Source: an uncultured Clostridia bacterium (GTDB taxonomy: Bacteria > Bacillota > Clostridia > TANB77 > CAG-508). Taken from it: a stretch of 64,000 nucleotides of DNA. Shown piece after piece: positions 17,363 through 27,397 of this stretch (positions are counted from its first letter, which is position 1; each line of letters opens with the position of its first letter). Where the stretch lies: assembly GCA_934167175.1 (NCBI GenBank), contig CAKPKF010000002.1:1-64000 (forward strand), written 5' to 3'. The translations under genes and the position numbers were made by a program. The notes under the pieces were generated by a model. The model searched no databases. It saw only the letters and a program-made list of their open reading frames with translations, and was not told where the DNA came from.

Positions 17363-18466
17363 ATGGCTTCAAATCCAATGCAAAAAAAAGCAAGAAATTC
17401 ATTTTTAGCAGGAATGGTATTGATGTTATTTATGTCATCAATAGTTATAGTTTTTTTATTTTTGAAATTAAATAGTTCAAAGAAACAAACAGATACTGGA
17501 GTTCCAGTAAATGTGTACGTATTAAAACAAGATATAAAATCTGGAGAAGAAATAACTCAAGATAAGTTGGAATTAGTTCAAGTGCAAAAACAAGTGATCC
17601 CAACTAAAGATAAAGGAAAATCACAAAAACAAGTAATAATGCAACAAGTAGTAGCAAGTGATGCAATAAATCAAGAAGTATATAGTAAATTTTCTGCAAC
17701 AGCAGATGCAGAACCAAATTACAATAGTAATACGGGTACAACTACTAACACAACAGATACAACAACACAAACAACAAGTAATGAAACAGGTGCTAATGTT
17801 GCAACAAAATATGTTGTAAAAACAGATTTAACAACTGGAACAATTTTAACTAACAGCATGATTCAAGAAAGTGAAAGAAGATTAACAGCTGATTTAAGAT
17901 TACAAGAATTTAATATGCTTCAATTACCAAGTGATTTAGCAGAAGGAGAATATGTAGATATTAGATTTACAATACCATCTGGACAAGACTACATAGTAAC
18001 ATCAAAGAAAAAGGTAATAAAAGCATCAGAAACAACAATATGGATTGAATTAAATGAAGATGAAATATTAACAATGACTAATGCTATTATAGAAGCATAT
18101 ATAATGAAAGGGTCAAATTTATATGCTACAAGATATGTTGAACCAGGTATGCAAGAAGTGTTAAAACCAACATATCCAGTAAATAGAGAAGTTATGACAT
18201 TAATGGAAAGTGATCCTAACATAGTGGATACAGCAAAAAGAGAATTATACGCAAGATATAATGCAGATCAAAGAAATAATAGTATAAACAGCGCATTGAA
18301 TCAATATTCTGAAGAAGCAAAATCAAGCATAGAGTCAAAGATAGAAGAACAAGTAACTAATGCAAAGGCAGAAAGAAAGAAATATATTGAAGAATTAAAT
18401 GCAGCAGCTTCTGCAGCGGCTTCTACACAAGCAAATGGCACAGCTACAACAAGTACAGCAAAATAA
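17363..18466 (+). CDS. cpaB: CpaB/RcpC-like Flp pilus assembly protein
   Basis: 367 residues from ATG 17363 (after AAGGAGG; the in-frame start at 17321 is rejected). One N-terminal transmembrane helix (about 14-36) is followed by a SAF domain (VNVYVLKQDIKSGEEITQDKLE, about 50-75), a Thr/Asn-rich linker, a second SAF-like stretch (YVVKTDLTTGTIL) and a charged, Ala-rich coiled tail. In Tad systems CpaB is the envelope-spanning, SAF-containing assembly component. It is first in the pilus operon. Confidence 0.8.
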   Translation: MASNPMQKKARNSFLAGMVLMLFMSSIVIVFLFLKLNSSKKQTDTGVPVNVYVLKQDIKSGEEITQDKLELVQVQKQVIPTKDKGKSQKQVIMQQVVASDAINQEVYSKFSATADAEPNYNSNTGTTTNTTDTTTQTTSNETGANVATKYVVKTDLTTGTILTNSMIQESERRLTADLRLQEFNMLQLPSDLAEGEYVDIRFTIPSGQDYIVTSKKKVIKASETTIWIELNEDEILTMTNAIIEAYIMKGSNLYATRYVEPGMQEVLKPTYPVNREVMTLMESDPNIVDTAKRELYARYNADQRNNSINSALNQYSEEAKSSIESKIEEQVTNAKAERKKYIEELNAAASAAASTQANGTATTSTAK

Positions 18467-18494
18467 ATAAAAAAATATTGACTTGGAGGTAAAA

Positions 18495-19196
18495 ATGAGA
18501 AAGGTAGGATTTTTAGGAGCATATGAAAAAACAGAAATAATATTGTATATAGCTAAATTATTAATAAGCTTAAAAAAGACAGTATTAGTAATAGATTCAA
18601 CAATAACTCAAAAAGCTAAATATGTTGTTCCAGTAATAAATCCTACCACAACATATATTACAGAATTTGAAAAAATAGATGTAGCAGTTGGGTTTAAGAA
18701 TTTTAAAAGTCTAAAAGAATATTTAGGCATATCAAATGAAGAAGAATTAAAATATGATTTTGTTTTAATAGATATAGATTCATCTAAGTGTGTCGAGAAT
18801 TTTGAAATGGAAAAGGCATATAAAAATTATTTTGTTACAGCATTTGATGTATATTCTTTAAAACGAGGCTTGGAGTCGATAGACACAGTAGAAAATCCAA
18901 TTAAACTTACAAAGGTTTATATGTCTAATCAAGATTCTAGAGATGATGATGAATATGTTAATTTTTTATCAATGGGTTATAAAGTGGAATGGGAAAAATA
19001 TAAGGTATATTTTCCTGTATCATTATCAGATAAAGATGCAATAGTAGAAAATCAAAAAATAAACAAAATTAAGTTTAGCAATGTCAGTCAGCAATATAAA
19101 AATAGTATACAATATATTACTGAAGAAATAACCAAAGAAATTGTAACACAACAAGAAATTAAAAAAACAATTAAATTAGTAGAAAAGGAAGAGTGA
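18495..19196 (+). CDS. ParA/CpaE-like protein without P-loop
   Basis: 233 residues. The fold pattern resembles SIMIBI ATPases: KVGFLGAYEKTEIILYIAKLL at the start, TVLVIDST strand, YDFVLIDIDSS. The Walker A lysine-threonine pair is missing, so it probably does not hydrolyse ATP. It is followed, with 3-nt spacing, by a second CpaE-like protein that keeps a P-loop, suggesting a heterodimer of a degenerate and an active subunit. CpaE/TadZ proteins localise Tad pilus machinery. Start ATG 18495 after TTGGAGGT. Confidence 0.6.
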   Translation: MRKVGFLGAYEKTEIILYIAKLLISLKKTVLVIDSTITQKAKYVVPVINPTTTYITEFEKIDVAVGFKNFKSLKEYLGISNEEELKYDFVLIDIDSSKCVENFEMEKAYKNYFVTAFDVYSLKRGLESIDTVENPIKLTKVYMSNQDSRDDDEYVNFLSMGYKVEWEKYKVYFPVSLSDKDAIVENQKINKIKFSNVSQQYKNSIQYITEEITKEIVTQQEIKKTIKLVEKEE

Positions 19197-19198
19197 TT

Positions 19199-20041
19199 AT
19201 GCCAGTAATAACTTTTTGTAGTAATACAACCAAAGAAACAGGAAAAACTTTTTCAATAGCAGCACTTGCAACATATATGGCTATAGAGCATAATTATAAA
19301 ATTTTGTTAATATCTACTAGTTATAATGATAAAAGTTTATCCGAATGTTTCTGGAATGATAAGAAAAAAAAGAGTTTCTTAGATTCTATAGTAGACACTA
19401 ATAAAATAGATTTAGACTCAGGAATTGAAGGAATATACAAAATAGCCAAAAGTAATCGATTGACACCAGAAGTAATCGGAAATTATACAAGAATAGTATT
19501 TAAAGATAGATTAGATGTATTAGAAAGTCCAAATACAAAAATAAGAGAAGATTATATGGCAATAAGAGCATATTATAAAGACATAATAAAAACAGCAGAT
19601 AGATTTTATGATTTAATACTTGTAGATTTAGATGGAAATATACAAGATACTATTACTAGAGAAATTTTTAATATTTCTAATATAATAGTAATGAATATTA
19701 TACAGAATAAAAATGTCGTAGATAATTATATTGCAGAACTACAAGGAGACTTAGGAAGGATAAAGAGAAAAATAATTCCTCTTATAGGAAAATGTGATCC
19801 AGAATCAAAATATTCAGTAAAAAACATAGCTAGATATATTAATCAAAAGGATATTACTGTTGAAGTACCATATAATATTTTGTTTGCAGAGTCATGCTCT
19901 GAAGGAAAAATTGTGGATTATTTTTTTAAAGTTATGAGGATGAAAGGAATGGACAAAAATGTAGTTTTTGTAGAAGCATTAAAAAATTTAACTAGTATAG
20001 TGGTAGAAAAAATCAAAACAGTACAACAAATGAAAGAATAA
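19199..20041 (+). CDS. CpaE/TadZ-like ParA family ATPase
   Basis: 280 residues. Deviant Walker A at the start: CSNTTKETGKTFS (KxxGKT with a signature Lys), then LLISTS strand and a Walker B-like FYDLILVDLDG. These are features of the MinD/ParA family; the position between cpaB and the TadA ATPase indicates a TadZ/CpaE role in placing the pilus machine. ATG 19199 is preferred over GTG 19193 because GGAAG precedes it at normal distance. It follows the previous stop directly. Confidence 0.7.
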   Translation: MPVITFCSNTTKETGKTFSIAALATYMAIEHNYKILLISTSYNDKSLSECFWNDKKKKSFLDSIVDTNKIDLDSGIEGIYKIAKSNRLTPEVIGNYTRIVFKDRLDVLESPNTKIREDYMAIRAYYKDIIKTADRFYDLILVDLDGNIQDTITREIFNISNIIVMNIIQNKNVVDNYIAELQGDLGRIKRKIIPLIGKCDPESKYSVKNIARYINQKDITVEVPYNILFAESCSEGKIVDYFFKVMRMKGMDKNVVFVEALKNLTSIVVEKIKTVQQMKE

Positions 20042-20059
20042 TTTAAGGAGGACGCTAAA

Positions 20060-21995
20060 ATGAATTTTACGAACATTATTTTAATAGCTGTCATAGTGAT
20101 TGGGGTAATCTTTATATTAAAAAGAAACGTAAAGAAGAGACAAGAAGAAGAACCAGAAGAATTAATAACCGTAGATGATAAAACATATACACTAGACAAA
20201 ATGATGGTATTTGTAAAGAAAAGACTTGATGAAATAACAAAAATAAACTTATATGATATAGGACTTTCAGAAGAAGAACTTAAGAGAAGAAAAAATAAAA
20301 AATATGAGTTAAAAAAGGCATTAAAAGGCTGTACATATGGAGATGTTAATGACAAAAAATATGTTAAAGAACTTATATATGATTTGCTTGCAAAAGAATA
20401 TGGAGTAGATGAAACTAATATATCGAAAGCAATACCATTTGATGTTCCATCATTGCTAACTCCACAAGATAAATTTGATATATTAATTCATATGTATAAA
20501 AAAGAATTTGGATATGAAGCTTTAACTCAATTAATAAAAAAATATGATTTGGCAACATTAAAATATATAGCAGGTGAAACAAAGCCTTCATATGTAATAA
20601 CTGAAGACGAAATTAACGAGATATATGAAAAAGAAGCAATGATATTATCTTTTTCAGATAAACTAAATGTTGTTGTTCAAAGAATATATCAACATTACAA
20701 AGGATATAGTAGTATAGACGAAATAAGAGATATGAATATAGATGGTGTATCTGGTGGTGTATCTGGACTTCCAGAATCTTTCTTGAGTCAAGTTGCGCAA
20801 ACAGATGGAGATTATCTAGATCAAATTTTAGAAAATAAAGTTCCAAGAGCCTGTGATAGTATTTGGATAATGTTCCAAGGTAAATCAATAAGATTAGCAT
20901 TCCTTTCATTTGGAACAGAAGCTGAATTAAAAAGAGTATGTCAAAATATATATAAATATAACAATCCAGGGCAATTATCAGATACAAATGGATACAAAAT
21001 AAATGAAATGAAAGATGGATCTCGTGTTGTTGTTGTTAGACCATCAATGTCAGAGACATGGGCATTTTTCGTAAGAAAATTCGACGTTAAAAGAGCTACG
21101 CTTGAGCAAATCGTAACAATACCAGGAAAAGAAAATGCAATAGATTTATTAAAATTCTTGGTAAAAGGAGCGAGAATTATATCACTTACTGGTGAACAAG
21201 GTTGCCGGAAAAACAACAATGCTTATGGCAATGATAGAAAGTATATACGAAACAATGAACCTTCGTATTACAGAAACAGCTTTCGAGCTTCACTTAAGAA
21301 AAATATATCCAACAAGAAATATCTTATCAATGCGTGAGACAGAAACAATTTCTGGACAAGATTGTTTGGACGTTCAGAAAAAAACTGACGGTTCTGTTAA
21401 TATAATCGGTGAGGTTGCAACAGACCCCGTAGCATCTTGGATGATACAATCAGCCCAAGTTGCTTCAAAATTTACTTTATTTACTCACCATGCTAAAACA
21501 TTTCCAGATTTAGTAACAGCGTTACGTAACTCAATGTTAAGAGCAGGAGTATTCAAAGATGAAAAAACAGCAGAAGAACAAGTTGTACAAGTATTAAACT
21601 TTGATATACATCTAGTAAAAGATTTTAGAGGAAGAAGATATATAGAAAGAGTAACAGAATGTATACCAGTAGAAGACAAAAACGAATATACATATGAACA
21701 TAGAGATGAAAAAACATTACAAGGAAAAATAGATAAATTTTTCGATAATGCAACAAGATTTTTCACAAAAACAACTAATAGAGAACTTTATAAATATGTA
21801 AATATAATGGAATGGGTAGACGATACATATGTAATAACCAACAAAATATCAGATGCAAATATTAAGGCAATGAGAAATAATATGGATGAAAGTGATGTTG
21901 ATGCATTTGATGAATTTATAGAAAGAAACTGGGGAAAAGAAAAAATGGACTCAGAACACAAAAAACGTGGAAGAAGACCAAAAGAAACAATATAA
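20060..21995 (+). CDS. tadA: TadA/CpaF-type pilus ATPase (CGG +1 shift in Walker A)
   Basis: Secretion ATPase powering pilus assembly. 644 residues if the shift occurs. It has an N-terminal membrane segment (about 5-20), unusual for cytoplasmic TadA, a helical domain, then the N2 domain and RecA-like domain. Walker A reads GEQGCGKTT only when CGGA at 21206-21209 gives Gly383; unshifted reading runs off in GCRKNNN. After it follow an Asp-poor Walker B/His-box region (VNIIGEVATDPVASWMIQSAQVASKFTLFTHHAKT) and a C-terminal domain. The C-terminal ORF alone starts at 21192, but its ATG-less start inside the P-loop is not credible. The lesion sits on the residue needed for ATP binding. Confidence 0.88.
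21206..21209 (+). other. In-frame CGGA recoding site, tadA P-loop
   Basis: Context TGC-CGG-A. The shifted glycine is the last Gly of GxxGxGKT. Confidence 0.88.
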
Positions 21996-22027
21996 AACTC
22001 CAAAGATGAGGAGGGGAATACTCTAAA

Positions 22028-24115
22028 ATGAATAATAATATTTTAATAGGAATTATGATAGGGACCAGTGCAATATTTGTAATTGTCGTAGTAGCTTATT
22101 TGTTACTTAGAAAAGCACTAAGTAGTTCAGATATAAAGCGTATGCAACAATTAAGGCAAGGCACAGAAGGCAATAAAATGTCCATGACGGTTATTTATCA
22201 GAAACTATATATGAAATATATCAAGATACCTTTTATAAGAAGATATCTTGTAAAGATAAGAAGAAGATTAGAAATAATAAATATAGATGATGAGTTTGTA
22301 ACAAGGGAACAAACATCTAAGATATTAACTAAAACGATAGCAATAATATTACCAGTAACATTAATTGTAATATGGCTTACTAAAAGTAATTATTTAGTAA
22401 TGTGTATATTATTACTATTTGAAATATTTATGATAGAAACTCTTGTAGATGGAATGGTAGACAAAATAGATGATAAACTATTAAGTCAACAAGTAGGATT
22501 CTTCTCAGAAATAAGACATGCATACCATGAATTTAATATGGTTGAAGAAGCAATATACCAAGTTTCACAAAGCGAAGATGAAGTAGAAATATCAAGACAA
22601 GCAGAGAAAATATATGAAGTATTAATTTCAGATGATCCAGAAGCAGAGCTTGAAAAATATTATGATATAGCACCAAATAGTTATTTAAAAGAATTTGCTG
22701 GTGTATCATATCTAACAAAAGAATTTGGAGATAGAAAAATAGATAAAGGGTCTTTGTATCTTAAAAATTTAAATAATATTACACAAGAAATGCAATTGGA
22801 AATATTAAAACGTGATAAATTAAATTATGTATTCCAAAGTTTATCTGTAATAGCAATAACTCCAATTCTATGTTTGGAACCATTAAAGCATTGGGCAATA
22901 TCTAATTTTAGCTTTACAGAGCAATTTTATGCAGGAAAGTTAGGGGTTATTGCACAAATATTAATAGTACTAATAACATTTATATCATATACATTAGTTA
23001 GAAAAATAAAGGATAATACAGCAACAAATGCGAATGTAAAAAATATAGAGAATCCATGGCAAGCAAAAGTATATAAGAACCCTATATGTAAAAAAATAGT
23101 TGACATGTTTATGCCAAAAGAAGGAACAAAGGATAATAGAAAATTAAAAGAATTACTAAAAGATGCAGCATCTAGTCAAAAAATGGAATGGCTATATGTA
23201 ACAAGAATTACACTATGTATAGTAACATTTGTATTATCTATATTTTTCTTTGAATACTTACACAAGGTTTCTATAGATTATATATATAATGAACCAACAA
23301 GTGATTACGATTTGATAGGTGGACTAACAGATGAACAAAGAGCTAAGGCTATGGAAGTAACTGAGCAAGACAATTATTTTCTAGATATGTTTAGGGGAAA
23401 ACCAAAAACAACACAACAAGAAATTTACGTTGCAATGAAAAACTCAAAATATTATAGTGAAGATAAAGGAATTGCAGATGAAAAAATTCAAGAAGATTCT
23501 GAAAGAGTATATACAAAATTACAAACAATAAATGGTGAATATCTAAAATGGTTTGAAATATTAATGGCTATTGTATTTGCTTTAGCAGGATATATGTTCC
23601 CTATATGGTTACTATATTTCCAAAAGAAAATGAGACAATTAGAGATGGAAGATGAAGTAATGCAATTCCAAACAATAATATTGATGCTTATGAGAATAGA
23701 AAGGGTAAATGTAGAAATTATACTAGAATGGCTAGAAAGATATGCAAACATATTTAAAGCACCAATAACGAAATGTGTTAATAACTATGAAGCTGGTGCA
23801 TGGGAAGCGTTAGAAGAATTTAAAAATGATATATCATATATGCCGCTTATTCGTTTAGTAGAAAGTATGCAAGCCGCAGTTGAAAAAATACCAATAGCTG
23901 ATGCATTTGATGAATTAGATACAGAAAGAACATATTACCAAGAAAAGAGAAAAGAGTCAAATGAAAGGTTAATATCAAGAAAAGGAAGAATAGGAAAAGT
24001 TATAGGATTTGCTCCATTAGTATGTTTATTTGTAGGATACTTAATTGTTCCATTGGTAGTAATAGGAATGTTAACAATGACAAGTTCATTCTCATCATTA
24101 TCAACTAATATGTAG
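22028..24115 (+). CDS. TadB/TadC-like pilus inner-membrane platform protein
   Basis: 695 residues, roughly twice a single TadB or TadC. It has an N-terminal helix (about 5-26), a helix pair near 105-140, helices near 280-330, another near 390-415, and a C-terminal T2SF-like module with helices near 510-535 and 665-690. The segment EMEDEVMQFQTIILMLMRIERVNVEI to DELDTERTYYQEKR is typical of GspF/TadC. This looks like a fusion of the TadB and TadC platform subunits. It directly follows tadA (33 bp). Confidence 0.75.
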   Translation: MNNNILIGIMIGTSAIFVIVVVAYLLLRKALSSSDIKRMQQLRQGTEGNKMSMTVIYQKLYMKYIKIPFIRRYLVKIRRRLEIINIDDEFVTREQTSKILTKTIAIILPVTLIVIWLTKSNYLVMCILLLFEIFMIETLVDGMVDKIDDKLLSQQVGFFSEIRHAYHEFNMVEEAIYQVSQSEDEVEISRQAEKIYEVLISDDPEAELEKYYDIAPNSYLKEFAGVSYLTKEFGDRKIDKGSLYLKNLNNITQEMQLEILKRDKLNYVFQSLSVIAITPILCLEPLKHWAISNFSFTEQFYAGKLGVIAQILIVLITFISYTLVRKIKDNTATNANVKNIENPWQAKVYKNPICKKIVDMFMPKEGTKDNRKLKELLKDAASSQKMEWLYVTRITLCIVTFVLSIFFFEYLHKVSIDYIYNEPTSDYDLIGGLTDEQRAKAMEVTEQDNYFLDMFRGKPKTTQQEIYVAMKNSKYYSEDKGIADEKIQEDSERVYTKLQTINGEYLKWFEILMAIVFALAGYMFPIWLLYFQKKMRQLEMEDEVMQFQTIILMLMRIERVNVEIILEWLERYANIFKAPITKCVNNYEAGAWEALEEFKNDISYMPLIRLVESMQAAVEKIPIADAFDELDTERTYYQEKRKESNERLISRKGRIGKVIGFAPLVCLFVGYLIVPLVVIGMLTMTSSFSSLSTNM

Positions 24116-24136
24116 TGGTAAAAAGGAGGAAAAAAG

Positions 24137-24601
24137 ATGGAAAATGCCTCAAAAGCACTAATAATAGCTGGTGGTATGCTTCTTACAATATTAATTATTT
24201 CAGTATTAGTAATGGTACGAAATGGCATAGGAGCAAACTTAAGCGAAAGGGATAAAGCAGAAGCTACAGAACAGTTATCTAAATTTAATATGAAATACGA
24301 ATCATATAATAAAGATATTAGAGGAATTGACTTGCGTTCTCTTATTAATATGGCAGATGATGATAATTTAAAAACTGTAAAAAAGATAGAAATTGAATTT
24401 ACAGTAATAAATGATCTAAATAGTTCTGTTGTGACCGAAAACAGAAAAACGTATAGCAATTTAAATAATAGATTTAATAGTGAAGTAGAATCTAATAGTG
24501 ATATTTTAACGATATTTAATAGAAGAGTATTTAGATGTAAAGGTACTAATTTAGACAGTGATGGAAGAATCAACAAAATGGTTTTCGAAGAAGTAACATA
24601 A
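24137..24601 (+). CDS. Pilin-like protein, MENxSKAL family, copy 1
   Basis: 154 residues. It starts MENASKALIIAGGMLLTILIIS: a short polar leader then a hydrophobic helix (7-27), followed by a soluble domain. It contains the segment FNMKYESYNKDIRGIDLRSLIN, echoed in the next genes, and ends in MVFEEVT. It is downstream of the Tad platform gene and is one of a row of paralogues, so a minor pilin or pseudopilin role is inferred. No Flp motif or clear prepilin cleavage site is seen. RBS AGGAGG. Confidence 0.65.
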   Translation: MENASKALIIAGGMLLTILIISVLVMVRNGIGANLSERDKAEATEQLSKFNMKYESYNKDIRGIDLRSLINMADDDNLKTVKKIEIEFTVINDLNSSVVTENRKTYSNLNNRFNSEVESNSDILTIFNRRVFRCKGTNLDSDGRINKMVFEEVT

Positions 24602-24621
24602 TAAGTGAAGGAGGAAAAAAA

Positions 24622-25059
24622 ATGGAGAATATTTCAAAAGCACTGATAATTGCAGCTGAACTCTTAATAGCTGTTATGGTATTATCGTTGCTAGTATATT
24701 TTTTTAGAGGTTCTTCAGATTTTTCTCGTTCATATCAGTCAATAAAAGATAATGAAGAAATAGATCAATTTAATAAAAACTTTGAAAAATATACAATCGC
24801 AAGACATGAGTATAATATTAGAGATGTAGTGACAGTTATAAACTTTGCAAGAAATTATAACAGTAAACAAAGATATGCTGATGAACATATTGAAGTTTAT
24901 ATTCTAAATAAAGATTATACCAAAGAATCAGAGATTTCAGATGAAGATATTATAGAATTAATGGAACAATCGCAGGGGAAAATCTATGAAACCAATGGAA
25001 ATCCAGAATATTTTCCAGATGGAATAATAAAGACAATACGTTATAAAGAAAAGACATAG
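24622..25059 (+). CDS. Pilin-like protein, MENxSKAL family, copy 2
   Basis: 145 residues. MENISKALIIAAELLIAVMVLSLLVYF, then DQFNKNFEKYTIARHEYNIRDVVTVINFARNYN and a C-terminal GIIKTIRYKE. Same architecture and length as copy 1, with low identity outside the N-terminus. 20 bp after copy 1, RBS GGAGG. Inferred minor pilin of the Tad-like system. Confidence 0.65.
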   Translation: MENISKALIIAAELLIAVMVLSLLVYFFRGSSDFSRSYQSIKDNEEIDQFNKNFEKYTIARHEYNIRDVVTVINFARNYNSKQRYADEHIEVYILNKDYTKESEISDEDIIELMEQSQGKIYETNGNPEYFPDGIIKTIRYKEKT

Positions 25060-25143
25060 TAAAAAGGCAAAAATTTCTTTGAAAAAAATGTTGAAATATG
25101 TTTAAATTAAATGTATAATTACTGTTAAGGAGTAGATTATGGC

Positions 25144-25578
25144 ATGAAAAAAAATATTATATACATATTTATTATATTTAGTATAATTGCTATATATGTA
25201 ACTGGAAAAGTAGTAAACTTTAGAGAAAGTAATCTACAAATAAAAAGACTAAATAAAGAATATGAACAATATCTTAACAAAGAAATATATGGAACAGATA
25301 TAATAACAATAATTAATACAGCAATAGATAATAATAAAAAATTAAAAATAGAAAAAAATAATGAAAATAATTATATAGATAATGAAACAACATCAATAAA
25401 AATATATATAAAAATGTTGGATACAGAAGAAAAATACTCAATGGAAATAATAGACAAAGTTGGTATTAGCAGTTTTATAGATAATTTTAATACAATAAAG
25501 TTTAAATCTTCAGAAGTTAAATATCATAAAAAAACAGGTCAAATAGCAGAAATAACTTTTGAAGAATTAGAAAACTAA
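25144..25578 (+). CDS. Pilin-like protein, divergent copy 3
   Basis: 144 residues. The N-terminus is MKKNIIYIFIIFSIIAIYVTG, a basic leader plus helix rather than MENxSKAL. The soluble part keeps the family pattern (RLNKEYEQYLNKEIYGTDIITIINTAIDNNKKL, then EITFEELEN at the end), so it is a divergent paralogue. A gap of about 85 bp before it contains TATAAT-like sequence, so it may have its own start of transcription. Confidence 0.6.
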   Translation: MKKNIIYIFIIFSIIAIYVTGKVVNFRESNLQIKRLNKEYEQYLNKEIYGTDIITIINTAIDNNKKLKIEKNNENNYIDNETTSIKIYIKMLDTEEKYSMEIIDKVGISSFIDNFNTIKFKSSEVKYHKKTGQIAEITFEELEN

Positions 25579-25663
25579 AGATGATTTTAATGTTTTAGAT
25601 TATTAAAACTTATAGATAATCTAAATTAAAAAATATATTATAAAAATTAAAGGAGGATTTTTT

Positions 25664-26062
25664 ATGGAGAACGCATCAAAAGCGCTAGTTATAGCAGGAG
25701 CTATATTAATCTCAATTTTATTAATCACATTAGGAATCATAGTATATAATGGTTCAAGATCAACAATTGATAGTGGTATGTCATCTATGGACGAAACAAC
25801 AATAACAATGACTAACTCAAAATTATCACAATATGTAGGTGAAAATGTATCAGCTACACAAGTTAGAGCATTAATAAGCCAAGTAGATACAGCTAATAAA
25901 AAAGGTGGGAGTATACTTTTAGTAAAGGCGCTAAGCGACACAACGGCTAATTTTTCAGATTCTGATGTGAAGACAGGAAAAACATATAAGGTATCAATAC
26001 CAAGTGGTGCATATGGTTCAGATGGGTTAATCAAAAAAATAGTTATAACAGAAAATACTTAA
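25664..26062 (+). CDS. Pilin-like protein, MENxSKAL family, copy 4
   Basis: 132 residues. MENASKALVIAGAILISILLITLGIIVYNG, then a Ser/Thr-rich segment, SATQVRALISQVDTAN and a C-terminal LIKKIVITEN. The shortest and cleanest member, rich in small polar residues as expected for a surface fibre subunit; it is the best candidate for a major subunit. AAAGGAGG precedes it. Confidence 0.65.
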   Translation: MENASKALVIAGAILISILLITLGIIVYNGSRSTIDSGMSSMDETTITMTNSKLSQYVGENVSATQVRALISQVDTANKKGGSILLVKALSDTTANFSDSDVKTGKTYKVSIPSGAYGSDGLIKKIVITENT

Positions 26063-26083
26063 TAAAACAAAGGAGGAGGTAGC

Positions 26084-26830
26084 ATGGAAAATGCAGCAGA
26101 CGCACTAAAAATGGTATTAGGAATATTCATGTTTGTGCTAGGCTTAACGCTATTTTTCTATATGACACAACAAGTCAGAGCTACCTCTGACGTTGTCTTA
26201 TATGAAAGTGATAAAACTAATTTTTATAATATGGATAAATTACAAGGAAATAATACAACTGGAAACAGAACTGTTAAATTAGATACAATTATTCCAAATA
26301 TATACAGATATTACACAGAAAGTATTGGAATTACAATTATAGATAAAAATGCAACAGATGGTCTTAAGTTTATCAGATACAGCACTTCAGATGATGAAAG
26401 ATGGGGGGTAAAAGTGTATGATAAAGATACAGAAGATTATAAGACCTTTGATAATTACTATGATGAATATATAAAAAATAAAATTGGAATAGATGATGAT
26501 ATAATACCATACTCAGATGTTCAAAATTTTTATGAGAAATATTTTCATAAAGGTGGCGGAAATAAAAATTTTGATTCAGCCATATGGCGTGTAGGAGCAA
26601 ACCTTCAAGGTCAAGATGCCAGAATAAAAAGAGTTTATGCAGATGTAACAGGTAAAAAAGTTGAGATAAATGCCAATGAATATCAAGGAATAGGTTTACA
26701 AGCAAAATTTGGCGAAAATAAAAAATTTACAGAAACTTTTAAAGAAGCAGTTGTATATGAAGAAAAAACAGGTAGTATAGACACCAAAAAGAAACGTAGT
26801 GTCTTAGAAATTATTTATATAGCTCAATAG
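26084..26830 (+). CDS. Pilin-like protein, MENAADAL type, long
   Basis: 248 residues. MENAADALKMVLGIFMFVLGLTLFF helix, then a larger ectodomain with YESDKTNFYNMD and DARIKRVYADVTGK segments. The N-terminus is related to the MENxSKAL proteins but the ectodomain is about 100 residues longer. Likely a minor or tip subunit of the same assembly. RBS AGGAGG, 21 bp from copy 4. Confidence 0.6.
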   Translation: MENAADALKMVLGIFMFVLGLTLFFYMTQQVRATSDVVLYESDKTNFYNMDKLQGNNTTGNRTVKLDTIIPNIYRYYTESIGITIIDKNATDGLKFIRYSTSDDERWGVKVYDKDTEDYKTFDNYYDEYIKNKIGIDDDIIPYSDVQNFYEKYFHKGGGNKNFDSAIWRVGANLQGQDARIKRVYADVTGKKVEINANEYQGIGLQAKFGENKKFTETFKEAVVYEEKTGSIDTKKKRSVLEIIYIAQ

Positions 26831-26848
26831 AAAGTAGGAGGGATTAAA

Positions 26849-27373
26849 ATGGGAGATACTGTTATGACAGTTATAGCAATTTTTTTAGCGGCAATACTAC
26901 TATTTGTATTTCCACTAATGGCTGTATCAGATAGAGCAGATGATACTTCACAAACATATGTAGGAGCGATGACAGCCCAATTTGTTGATGAAATACGTAC
27001 AAGTACAGTAATTACTCAAGAAAAATACGACATGTTTGTTAGTAAGTTAGCAGCAACAGGAAACACATATGATGTAGAAATAGTTGTAGGAAAGGTTGAT
27101 GAAAATCCTTATAAAGCATCAGCAACAGATCCAGGACCATCAGTAGGGCAAAATCTTACTTACAAATTAAGTACATCACAAGTATTAAGTGCAATAGAAC
27201 AAGGCGGAGGTACATATAAATTAAATACTGGAGATAGTGTATCTGTAACTGTAAAAAATACTAATAAAACAATTTCTCAAATGTTAAAAGGATTTTTATA
27301 TACTGTAACAGGTAATGACACATATAAAATTGCAGCACAATATTCAGGTTTAGTTGTAGGAAATAGTAATTAG
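26849..27373 (+). CDS. Membrane-anchored small protein of the pilus operon
   Basis: 174 residues. N-terminal hydrophobic helix (about 5-25: VMTVIAIFLAAILLFVFPLMAVSD), then a soluble domain with FVDEIRTSTVITQEKYDMFVSKLAATGNTYDVEI, a TadE/F-like feature (a helix then an alpha-beta ectodomain). The position in the operon supports a pseudopilin role. No closer identity recognised. Confidence 0.55.
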   Translation: MGDTVMTVIAIFLAAILLFVFPLMAVSDRADDTSQTYVGAMTAQFVDEIRTSTVITQEKYDMFVSKLAATGNTYDVEIVVGKVDENPYKASATDPGPSVGQNLTYKLSTSQVLSAIEQGGGTYKLNTGDSVSVTVKNTNKTISQMLKGFLYTVTGNDTYKIAAQYSGLVVGNSN

Positions 27374-27397
27374 TAATTAACGAAAAGGTGAAGAATT

